Part shown: positions 1-5,751 of the stretch, one piece after another
How positions within the stretch are numbered: the first letter of the stretch is position 1
How the letters are laid out: each line of letters starts with the position of its first letter
Assembly: GCA_016180165.1 (NCBI GenBank)
Contig: JACPBU010000154.1
Span: 1 to 8,471 of the forward strand
Length of the DNA: 8,471 bases
Direction: 5' to 3'
DNA from: Candidatus Woesearchaeota archaeon
GTDB lineage: Archaea; Nanobdellota; Nanobdellia; Woesearchaeales; JACPBV01
Translations under genes and position numbers: made by a program
Notes under the pieces: model-generated
Told to the model about the DNA's origin: nothing
The model's database searches: none
Seen by the model: the letters and a program-made list of their open reading frames with translations, nothing else

Positions 1-204
1 TTAATTGATGAATTGTATATTAAACCCGGATGTAGAAAAACTGGGGCAGGAAAAGCCTTGACAAACAAAATGATAGAATGGTTTAAATCCAAAAATATGA
101 AATGGACTATAGTTTTAACTCATTCCCAGGATAAAGGGGCTAATTCTTATTGGAAACACATGGGTTATAAGGATTATAATCGGAAGTATAAGATGGGGCT
201 TTAA
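1..204 (+). CDS. GNAT-family N-acetyltransferase, C-terminal part (5' end outside window)
   Basis: The frame is open from base 1 and ends at a TAA at 202-204, so only the last 67 residues are visible. They begin Leu-Ile-Asp-Glu-Leu-Tyr-Ile, which reads as the beta4 strand of a GNAT fold. The acetyl-CoA pyrophosphate-binding motif R-x-x-G-x-G/A follows at residues 12-17 (R12, G15, G17), then the alpha3 helix. Near the end, A-N-S-Y-W-K-H-M-G-Y matches the usual 'A..FY...GF' motif. GNAT enzymes transfer an acetyl group from acetyl-CoA to an amine; the substrate here cannot be told. The TTG at 13 lies inside the conserved strand and is not a believable start. The gene is clearly more AT-rich than the RPA and MCM genes beside it and converges on them, so it may be an accessory gene. 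Fold assignment is fairly sure; function is not. Confidence 0.8.
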   Translation, partial: LIDELYIKPGCRKTGAGKALTNKMIEWFKSKNMKWTIVLTHSQDKGANSYWKHMGYKDYNRKYKMGL

Positions 205-275
205 GGTGATCAAAACTCAATTGAACCTTCTTTATTTTAATCGAATAAACTTAAGAAACCGGGCTGTGAGGGGCT

Positions 276-281
276 AAAAAA
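276..281 (-). terminator. Oligo-T terminator after the RPA-like gene
   Basis: Read on the minus strand, a run of six T starts 3 nt after the TAA stop of the RPA-like gene. Archaeal RNA polymerase often stops at T-tracts without a hairpin. A weak inverted repeat (AACCG at 257-261 and CGGTT at 282-286) surrounds it, but the loop is long. It lies in the 80-nt gap between two convergent genes. Confidence 0.4.
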
Positions 282-284
282 CGG

Positions 285-923
285 TTACCTCATCACTTTA
301 AGCTTTCCTGGGCGGATTTCGAAAATCTCGCCTTCTGCCAGCATCCTTTGGATCGTGGTGTCTTCCTCCAGTCCGAGCCCCTCCAAGACCTTTTGTGCAT
401 CAATACCCTCACCTTTATCGTTAGACCTGATAAACTCATACACTTTCAGGATGGTGTCTTTTGGGGCATCTGCAAATTCCGGCATCTCCCACGGGGGGAG
501 TTCAGGTATAGCTGATGGCCCCATCTCTTTTTTCCGTAATTCTATCCAACATAGGTCTGGAATCTTCTTTATGATCTCTGCGACGATATACCTTTCATTA
601 AGATATTCCCGAGGGCGGCCAATTACCAGGACACCATCTCCTGCCTTTATATCATCAAATCCAACATTCTCTCCAAATGTCCGGATAGCTATCCTTCCTG
701 ACGAATCATCCATAACTATGTTTTGAGCCACACCATTCTCCTGAACTTCCTTTGTGACAACAATCCCCATAATGTTCACTCTTGAAATCTTCCTGCTGCC
801 CCGGCTGATATAATTCGGCATCCATTCCCCTTCTTCCCGGATATATTCCCCGAGGGCAATGTCCCCAATCAACATCTTAAAGGCAACCTGCCTCTTCTGA
901 TTGTTTTGTGTCTCCATAATCAT
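285..923 (-). CDS. RPA32-like single-stranded DNA-binding protein (OB fold plus winged helix)
   Basis: Predicted single-stranded-DNA-binding subunit of an archaeal replication protein A, acting at replication forks and in repair. The 212 residues read as an N-terminal segment with G-D-I-A-L-G-E-Y (20-27), an OB fold at about 46-125, a proline-rich linker (136-152) and a C-terminal winged helix (about 155-211). The OB fold includes K-I-S-R-V-N-I-M-G-I-V-V, the acidic turn D-D-S-S-G-R-I and V-L-V-I-G-R-P-R-E-Y. This order of domains is that of eukaryotic RPA32 and the archaeal RPA32-like proteins. The gene starts 5 nt after the MCM stop codon, so the two are very likely cotranscribed, which fits a joint role at the fork. 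Two starts compete, ATG 923 and ATG 917 (M-I-M-E), and neither has a convincing Shine-Dalgarno site; translation may be coupled to MCM. An alternative name is a generic OB-fold tRNA/helicase-type nucleic-acid-binding protein, but the winged helix favours RPA. Confidence 0.85.
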   Translation of the reverse strand: MIMETQNNQKRQVAFKMLIGDIALGEYIREEGEWMPNYISRGSRKISRVNIMGIVVTKEVQENGVAQNIVMDDSSGRIAIRTFGENVGFDDIKAGDGVLVIGRPREYLNERYIVAEIIKKIPDLCWIELRKKEMGPSAIPELPPWEMPEFADAPKDTILKVYEFIRSNDKGEGIDAQKVLEGLGLEEDTTIQRMLAEGEIFEIRPGKLKVMR

Positions 924-928
924 CTCAG

Positions 929-2971
929 CTAAAGTTTATTGATAAACCCGGGTTTTGGCTCAAACACATCCCCCGTCCTCTTCAGTTTTTCGATAGCTTC
1001 CTCAATCTTGTCATCGGTAACTCCTTTTGACCTCCCTGCAGCCATAATGTCCTCAAGGGGGATGGTCTTCCCGAGCTTCTTTTCCAGATCATTGATGCTC
1101 TCCTTGATGATGGCTATCACATTCCTTGCAGTTGCAGAAACACCTGTTGCAATCCTATCAATATCAATCTTGCCCGTCTCCTTATCAAACCCCACATCCA
1201 TCAGAGAGTATTCTAAAATCTTGATAGCATTCTTTGCGTCCTTTCTTGTCACCTCTTCCCCCAAACGAAGCCTGGCATGAGCTTCACTCAGGCGAACAAG
1301 AGCCTCCAGCTGGCGCGCCGAGATAGGAATCGATTTTATCCCTTCTTCAGTGCTTCCACTCAGGCGCATCTTGATATAATACCTTTTAATCTCTTCGATG
1401 GCGCCATCGCTTAACTTCGGAAACACTTTCTGTTTTGCATAAGCAATAAATTTTTTGAGCAGGTTGGTGTCTATCTCAGGCTCCTTTGAATCGGGTGTCT
1501 GGTGGAGGTTGAGCATGTGGGCGGCAAGCTGAGTGTCTTTCTTTTCGTCGGGAAGGTCTTTGATAGTAAATATAAGATCAAACCGGTTAATCAGCGTGGG
1601 CGGCAAATCAATCTGCTCGGCGACAATGCCATAAGGGTCAAATCTCCCAAACTTGGGGTTTGCAGCGGCGAGGACAGTGGTCCTGGCTATCAGGGTAGCC
1701 TGGATGTTGGCTTTTGAAATACTAACTGTCTGGTTTTCCATCGCTTCATGCATCGCTGAACGGTCTTCAGGGGAAATCTTGTCCATCTCATCAATACAGC
1801 ATAAGCCGTTGGAGGCAAGCACCATAGCACCGGCTTCGAGGCTCCAACCACGCAGGAACTCATCTTTTACGACGGATGCGGTCAAGCCAGCAGCCGATAC
1901 CCCTTTACCAGAAACATACCTTGATTTTGGAGCGATCGTGTTGGCCCGCTTCAGCAATGCGCTTTTTCCTGCACCGGGGTCTCCAACCAACAATACATGC
2001 ATATCCCCTCTGCTGGCAACCCCATCCTTGCGTTTCTTAAAGACCCCTCCGACGAGCTGAAGCAATATAGCTTCCTTGATTACGTCATAACCATATATAG
2101 AAGGAGCAACTGACTCAACGAGCTTTTCCATATACTTAGGATCAGCTGCAAGCTCTTTTATCTGCCTCTCTTCTTCCTCGGAAATCTCAACCTCGAGAAA
2201 AGTTTCCTCTCCAGCCTCGATGGCATTTGCCTCAATCATCAAATCAAATGTTGTCGACTGGGCACCCGTCTTGGTGAGGATGGGAACTTCTTTGATGATG
2301 CCTGTGACGGTAATCTTCGAACCGGGGGACGTCTTGCGCTCAGAAAGCGGGGATACCAGGTCGTCTTTCAAAAATACCTTCATCCTTTTAGGCTGCTCCC
2401 CCCCCGAAAGGCGCTCTGGCGCCTCCTCAAGCACAATCCCCTGGGCATCAACAAGCTCTTTAGATAATAAATTAAACTTCCCCTTTCTTCCACAGCCGCA
2501 TCTTGAGGGCTCTTTAAAACTTTGGTCTATCTGGAGGATACTGATAATGTTGCCGCAGGAAGGGCATTCAAACTTTGCTGAGGTGACCTGCGGCCTCACA
2601 TCTGATTTCTGCCTAACAATGCCATCTAACTGGTAGAACTTCCCCAGATGCTTGCTCCTGATGTCACGAATCATCAGGAAATGGCTCTCTGGAAGGTTGG
2701 TAAACCTTACCTTCACTTTGGGGCTGCCCTCCAGATCAAATTGAGAAATTGCCCTTTCGGCAGCAGCGATGACTTCCTCTGGCCTCTCCAGCAATAACTG
2801 GGTGAGCTCAACATCGAAAAGGCTAATTTCCTTAAAGTCAATGACCAGAGCGTTCTCTCCTTTGCGGATGTTCTTATTGAGAATTGGCAGATACGACTTT
2901 TCTATCAACTCGTGCATACGCTCAATCTGCTCAGTACCCGACCACTTTTCGATAGCTTCAGCTTCTCCCAT
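929..2971 (-). CDS. mcm: Minichromosome maintenance (MCM) replicative DNA helicase
   Basis: Hexameric AAA+ helicase that unwinds DNA ahead of the archaeal replication fork. Numbering from the TTG at 2983 gives 684 residues; from the preferred ATG at 2971 it is 680. The N-terminal domain is about 18-260 and holds a zinc site, C140-x2-C143 and C162-x-C164; the second pair is CxC where CxxC is common. The AAA+ core is about 283-600. It has Walker A G-D-P-G-A-G-K-S (334-341), Walker B C-C-I-D-E-M (D398, E399), sensor 1 at A-N-P (N442), arginine finger in I-N-R-F-D (R467) and sensor 2 in S-A-R (R557). A winged helix ends the protein (about 615-684). The length is normal, with no intein. On the minus strand GGGGGAT lies about 4 nt before ATG 2971, which favours that start. 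A weak TATA-like AAATATT at 3007-3013 could serve as promoter. Confidence 0.97.
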   Translation of the reverse strand: MGEAEAIEKWSGTEQIERMHELIEKSYLPILNKNIRKGENALVIDFKEISLFDVELTQLLLERPEEVIAAAERAISQFDLEGSPKVKVRFTNLPESHFLMIRDIRSKHLGKFYQLDGIVRQKSDVRPQVTSAKFECPSCGNIISILQIDQSFKEPSRCGCGRKGKFNLLSKELVDAQGIVLEEAPERLSGGEQPKRMKVFLKDDLVSPLSERKTSPGSKITVTGIIKEVPILTKTGAQSTTFDLMIEANAIEAGEETFLEVEISEEEERQIKELAADPKYMEKLVESVAPSIYGYDVIKEAILLQLVGGVFKKRKDGVASRGDMHVLLVGDPGAGKSALLKRANTIAPKSRYVSGKGVSAAGLTASVVKDEFLRGWSLEAGAMVLASNGLCCIDEMDKISPEDRSAMHEAMENQTVSISKANIQATLIARTTVLAAANPKFGRFDPYGIVAEQIDLPPTLINRFDLIFTIKDLPDEKKDTQLAAHMLNLHQTPDSKEPEIDTNLLKKFIAYAKQKVFPKLSDGAIEEIKRYYIKMRLSGSTEEGIKSIPISARQLEALVRLSEAHARLRLGEEVTRKDAKNAIKILEYSLMDVGFDKETGKIDIDRIATGVSATARNVIAIIKESINDLEKKLGKTIPLEDIMAAGRSKGVTDDKIEEAIEKLKRTGDVFEPKPGFINKL

Positions 2972-2974
2972 GGC

Positions 2975-2981
2975 ATCCCCC
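2975..2981 (-). promoter_or_regulatory. Possible ribosome binding site for MCM, deciding the start
   Basis: On the minus strand GGGGGAT ends 3 nt before the ATG at 2971-2969. The only longer option is a TTG at 2983, which overlaps this G-run and would leave no binding site upstream of it. The spacing is a little short, so the call is tentative. Confidence 0.4.
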
Positions 2982-3076
2982 AAAACCCGATGGGACCCCC
3001 CACTCCAATATTTGAGAAGAGGAATCTATCACCCTTCAATTATCCACTAGTTCTTCGTTATTGCAAATGCGATTGC

Positions 3077-3634
3077 TCATGCCTTTACTTTTTTCAGGTT
3101 TATTATCAGCTTATCCAATGCCTGATGCACTTCTTTTTCTGATTTCGTGCCTGTGCAAACTATCTTACCATTACTGAACAGCAGGAATGTGGCCTTTGCC
3201 TCTTCCAGCTTGTATACCAATCCTGGAAACTGCTCGGGCTCATACTCGGTATTTTCCAATTTCATCGCAAGGACATTAAGGTTCAGATCCATCCCCACAC
3301 TGCCTGAGGCAACAATGTTCTGAATCCTGATTTCGGGGTCGATAGTTATCTTGATATTAATCTTTTCAAGGCTTTTGATAATCTTTTTAATGCTCTCGTT
3401 GACCTTCTCCATGCTCCTTGCACCGGTGCAAACCACTTTGCCTGAGCTGAAAATAAGGGCAGATGTCTTAGGCTCTTTTATCCTAATGACAAGGCCCGGA
3501 AACTGTTCAGGATTGTATTCAGTATTAGAAAGGGTAGCTGCCATCTTTTCCAAAGGGATGTCATGCTTCAGGGAAGTGCTTACCACAATGTTGACAACCT
3601 TAATATCCCGCTTTGCTGGTTTTTCCTTGACCAT
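3077..3634 (-). CDS. tbp: TATA-box-binding protein (TBP)
   Basis: General transcription factor that binds the TATA box and, with TFB, recruits RNA polymerase. The 185 residues form the classic tandem repeat. Repeat 1 covers about 11-95 and repeat 2 about 100-184; both have Asn in V-N-I-V / Q-N-I-V, and both have E-Q-F-P-G-L-V and F-S-x-G-K-x-V-C-T-G. All four DNA-kinking phenylalanines are present (F45, F62, F136, F153). The start at 3634 was chosen over the ATG at 3670, 12 codons upstream. A perfect AGGAGGT lies 5 nt before 3634, and the resulting length is typical of archaeal TBPs, while the 12 extra residues look like translated leader. The protein ends in basic residues (K-K-V-K-A) and lacks the acidic tail seen in many archaeal TBPs. 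It is encoded directly upstream of MCM on the same strand, with about 105 nt between. Confidence 0.97.
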   Translation of the reverse strand: MVKEKPAKRDIKVVNIVVSTSLKHDIPLEKMAATLSNTEYNPEQFPGLVIRIKEPKTSALIFSSGKVVCTGARSMEKVNESIKKIIKSLEKINIKITIDPEIRIQNIVASGSVGMDLNLNVLAMKLENTEYEPEQFPGLVYKLEEAKATFLLFSNGKIVCTGTKSEKEVHQALDKLIINLKKVKA

Positions 3635-3639
3635 CTTCA

Positions 3640-3648
3640 ACCTCCTCT
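3640..3648 (-). promoter_or_regulatory. Strong Shine-Dalgarno site for TBP
   Basis: On the minus strand AGAGGAGGT stands 5 nt before the ATG at 3634-3632. AGGAGGT is fully complementary to the usual 3' end of 16S rRNA. Because it lies inside the longer reading frame that begins at 3670, it decides the start in favour of 3634. Confidence 0.85.
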
Positions 3649-3697
3649 GGCTTACCAAATCATCACTCATAACAAGAGCCCGTCTCGGATTATCCTT

Positions 3698-3730
3698 TCA
3701 GTAAGGCAATATTTTATCCAGCCTTTGCAT
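3698..3730 (-). CDS. Possible ten-codon leader ORF upstream of TBP
   Basis: On the minus strand GAGGAGG (3742-3736) stands 5 nt before an ATG at 3730. It is followed by ten codons, M-Q-R-L-D-K-I-L-P-Y, and a TGA at 3700-3698. The stop is 63 nt upstream of the TBP start at 3634. The Shine-Dalgarno match is as good as that of TBP itself, but a purine-rich run can arise by chance and the peptide resembles nothing I know. Whether it is transcribed depends on the promoter: AATATATT at 3758-3765 would place the RNA start very near its ATG, while the TATA-like ATAAAATA at 3710-3717 would leave it untranscribed. Hypothetical. Confidence 0.25.
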   Translation of the reverse strand: MQRLDKILPY

Positions 3731-3771
3731 CAGCGCCTCCTCTTCAATCCCTCAGCCAATATATTCCTCGG

Positions 3772-3855
3772 TAAAATCTTTAATCAGCGTGTCTTTTTTA
3801 AAAGCCCTTAACCAGCGCCTGACTTTTAAAAGCCTTTAATCAGGGGGTGTTTATA
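3772..3855. repeat. Three 28-bp imperfect tandem repeats upstream of TBP
   Basis: Units are 3772-3799, 3800-3827 and 3828-3855, with a period of exactly 28 bp. By eye, pairs match at 18 or 19 of 28 positions. The best-kept core is C-Y-T-T-A-A-Y-C-A-G at 3778-3787, 3806-3815 and 3834-3843, followed by a T-rich end and AAAAGCC at the next unit. The array lies in the 292-nt gap between the cimA stop and the TBP start, about 140-220 nt upstream of TBP. It could be a set of protein-binding sites, a structured 3' end of cimA mRNA, or a decayed duplication. Confidence 0.6.
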
Positions 3856-3926
3856 AAGGTTTTTAAGCAAGCCGTAATGAACTTAAAGAAGAGTATTTGT
3901 TTAGCACCTTGGAAATCTTAGACGAT

Positions 3927-5537
3927 TCACCGCAGGCGCTGCGTCCCGTAGGGGGGAAAAAAGCGTTCCGGTTGCTTCGCAACGGAGGGATAATCCAGCG
4001 TTCCGGTTGCTTGCAAGGCTTCTAAAGATGCCTCGAGGATGTTGGTGGAGACTCCGACTGTGCCGAACTCATCTCCTTCGTTCCTGAATTCGATATAGAC
4101 GCGGACAGAGCTTGATGGCCCCTTATCCTCTGCTATCACCACCTTATAATTGGTGAGCTTCATCTCCTTTGGGCCCCCAAAGGGAGAAGCCATCTCTTTC
4201 AGCGCATGAAAAAATGCATCGACTGGGCCACCCTTCACCCTGGTTGTTGCCTCATGCTCCTCATTATTGATACTAGCCCTTACATAACCTTCGCTGTATT
4301 CCCCCTCTTTCCTCCCCGAAAGGACCTTCCAGTCTGTAACTGTGATGATGTTTGCCTTGTTGCCAAAATATTTTTCTTTCAGCAAAAACTGCTCGGCAAA
4401 AATTGTTCCCATGTCATACCCTTTACGCTCCATCTCTTCAACTTCCAGAAGCATAGACCTCACGCGAGGATCATCTTTGGTTACCGCCAGCCCAAATTTC
4501 TTCAGCACTTCGAGTATATTTGCCCTCCCGCTTAAGTCGCTCAATACCACTTCCCGCTTATTGCCTACAAATGCAGGGTCAATGTGCTCGTAAGATGCTC
4601 CCTTGACGATGGCATCAACGTGAATGCCTCCCTTATGGCTAAATGCCTCTTTCCCGACGAATGGCTTTTTTGGATCCGGCTTCATGTTTGCAAGAGAGTA
4701 TATCCTGTTGGAAAGCCCCGTAAGCTTCTCAAGCTTAATGAAAGGAAACTCAACGTGTTTCTTAAGCATGAGGTTGGGGATTATCTGAACAAGGTCTGCA
4801 TTGCCAATGCGCTCCCCTATACCATTCATCGTCCCCTGGATCATATCAACACCCATTCCAGCAGCTGCCAACGAATTTGCCACTCCGACTCCACAGTCAT
4901 TGTGGAAGTGCACCCCTATTTTTATAGGGAGGCTTGATTTCCTGAGGGCTGCCTGGACTTTGAGAATTATTTCCTTGACCTCATCAGTCAATGTCCCGCC
5001 GTTGGTGTCACAGAGCACAGCAACCGAAGCACCACCTTCTGCTGCAGCCTCAATACACTGCAATGCATAACCTTCATTGTCCTTGAATCCATCAAAAAAA
5101 TGCTCCAGGTCGTAAAAGACCTCTTTTTTCTGGGAGACGAGAAAGGCAATGCTCTCTGTAATAGACTTCAGGTTCTCTTCAGGAGTTATGCCCAGCTGCT
5201 TCTGCACGTGGTCTTTCCATGTCTTCCCAAATATGCATGCAGCCCCTGCACCGCTCTTGATGATCCCCTGGAGACTGGCATCGTCGCTGGCGGCCACCCC
5301 TTTCCTTTTTGTGCTTCCGAATGCAACAATTATACTATGTTTGAGTGGAATCCCCTTTATCTTTTCAAACGCCTCCATCTCCCTCTGGCTTGCTGAAGGC
5401 CAGCCCAGCTCGATGTAATCGACTCCAAACTCATCAAGCGATTGTGCAATAGCAATCTTATCTGCAACTGAGAAATTAACACTTGCGCTTTGGCAACCGT
5501 CTCTCAACAGCGTGTCATAGATTTTTGTCTGCCCCAT
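3927..5537 (-). CDS. cimA: Citramalate synthase (CimA-type, LeuA/HMGL-like family)
   Basis: Predicted to condense pyruvate with acetyl-CoA into (R)-citramalate, the first step of the threonine-independent isoleucine route. The 536 residues have a TIM-barrel domain, a middle region and a C-terminal LeuA-type regulatory domain (about 386-508), the length of the long CimA class. Visible motifs are R12-D13-G14 (metal and substrate), the family signature H210-x-H212-N-D-x-G, G-I-G-E-R-I-G-N (239-246) and F-S-H-K-G-G-I-H (299-306). The start at 5537 has GGAG 7 nt upstream; the GTG at 5579 would add 14 hydrophobic and basic residues that read as leader. Oddities: T-L-L-R-D-G-C-Q replaces the usual T-T-L-R-D-G, and after E-A-S-L-E-A-L the C-terminus departs from the family and crosses a duplicated hairpin. 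A related acyltransferase (isopropylmalate or homocitrate synthase) is the main alternative. A TrmB-like regulator is divergent. Confidence 0.88.
   Translation of the reverse strand: MGQTKIYDTLLRDGCQSASVNFSVADKIAIAQSLDEFGVDYIELGWPSASQREMEAFEKIKGIPLKHSIIVAFGSTKRKGVAASDDASLQGIIKSGAGAACIFGKTWKDHVQKQLGITPEENLKSITESIAFLVSQKKEVFYDLEHFFDGFKDNEGYALQCIEAAAEGGASVAVLCDTNGGTLTDEVKEIILKVQAALRKSSLPIKIGVHFHNDCGVGVANSLAAAGMGVDMIQGTMNGIGERIGNADLVQIIPNLMLKKHVEFPFIKLEKLTGLSNRIYSLANMKPDPKKPFVGKEAFSHKGGIHVDAIVKGASYEHIDPAFVGNKREVVLSDLSGRANILEVLKKFGLAVTKDDPRVRSMLLEVEEMERKGYDMGTIFAEQFLLKEKYFGNKANIITVTDWKVLSGRKEGEYSEGYVRASINNEEHEATTRVKGGPVDAFFHALKEMASPFGGPKEMKLTNYKVVIAEDKGPSSSVRVYIEFRNEGDEFGTVGVSTNILEASLEALQATGTLDYPSVAKQPERFFPPYGTQRLR
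3962..4018. repeat. Duplicated hairpin sequence in the 3' end of cimA
   Basis: The 16-base string AGCGTTCCGGTTGCTT occurs at 3962-3977 and again at 3997-4012, a shift of 35 bp. Allowing two single-base indels, the match continues through GCAA(C)GG, giving a repeat of about 22-24 bp. Each copy can fold on itself (TTGC with GCAA, flanked by CC and GG, at 3968-3985 and 4003-4018). A third short perfect hairpin, CGCAG-GCG-CTGCG, sits at 3931-3943 by the stop codon. As 35 is not a multiple of three, the two copies are read in different frames within cimA. Confidence 0.75.
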
Positions 5538-5562
5538 ATCTTTTCTCCGGAGGAAGACTATT

Positions 5563-5570
5563 ATTATAAA
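5563..5570 (-). promoter_or_regulatory. Probable TATA box of cimA
   Basis: On the minus strand TTTATAAT is centred about 30 nt before the ATG at 5537. With the usual 25-27 nt from TATA to transcript start, the RNA would begin only a few bases before the ATG, so the mRNA could be nearly leaderless. The GGAG at 5548-5545 would then lie at or just before the RNA start; one of these two signals may not be used. Confidence 0.55.
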
Positions 5571-5583
5571 TGTTTGCACGGCT

Positions 5584-5597
5584 GTAACATCTGTTAC
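5584..5597. promoter_or_regulatory. Perfect inverted repeat, candidate operator upstream of the cimA TATA box
   Basis: GTAACA-TC-TGTTAC is a perfect palindrome with a 2-bp spacer, centred about 24 bp upstream of the centre of the cimA TATA box. This is where archaeal activators commonly bind, just beyond the BRE. It lies between cimA and the divergent TrmB-like gene, whose product is the obvious candidate to bind it, but no direct link is visible. Confidence 0.5.
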
Positions 5598-5689
5598 TTT
5601 CCTACTTCATTTTCTAAGTGCATTTTTTTTTGAACCCAATAAAGGCAACATACATGGAGATAGCCCATCATAGTTGATATTCATCACTC

Positions 5690-5721
5690 TCGAATGGTTA
5701 AAATATCGAAAGGTTTAAAAA
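5690..5721. repeat. Tandem 16-bp direct repeat over the regulator's promoter
   Basis: TCGAATGGTTAAAATA (5690-5705) is followed at once by TCGAAAGGTTTAAAAA (5706-5721), matching at 13 of 16 positions. The second copy contains the TATA box of the TrmB-like gene. A direct repeat overlapping the core promoter suits autoregulation, or it may simply be a duplicated BRE/TATA. Confidence 0.6.
5714..5721 (+). promoter_or_regulatory. Probable TATA box of the TrmB-like regulator gene
   Basis: TTTAAAAA is preceded by purine-rich GAAAGG as a possible BRE and is centred 34 nt before the ATG at 5752. The transcript should start near 5742-5745, giving a leader of about ten bases or less. No Shine-Dalgarno site is visible there, so leaderless-type translation is likely. 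Confidence 0.6.
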
Positions 5722-5751
5722 GGCAGGGATGTTCCTGTTATCAGAAAAACC

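Noticed and set aside
221..277. Possible 18-codon TTG-start ORF after the GNAT gene, with GGTGAT upstream
   Set aside because: The spacing to the TTG is about 10 nt, the frame is very short and it has no protein-like pattern.
2220..2636. 138-codon plus-strand frame antisense to MCM, and similar frames opposite other genes
   Set aside because: They are shadows of strongly identified genes on the other strand and show no motif of their own.
929..2971. Intein in MCM, common in archaea
   Set aside because: The AAA+ motifs follow each other at normal spacing and the total length is normal.
3690..3855. A longer minus-strand gene covering the repeat region upstream of TBP
   Set aside because: The frames I followed are cut by stops (for example TGA just before the ten-codon ORF, and TAA near the third repeat) and lack a start codon.
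3772..3855. CRISPR-like array
   Set aside because: Units are directly adjacent at 28 bp with no spacers, only about 65-68% alike, and no cas gene is near.
5538..5579. Fourteen-residue N-terminal extension of CimA from GTG 5579
   Set aside because: It overlaps the TATA box and the GGAG site, and ATG 5537 begins exactly where the family's N-terminus does.
5584..5597. Transcription terminator hairpin
   Set aside because: The palindrome lies upstream of two divergent genes, not after a gene, and no T-run follows; an operator is more likely.
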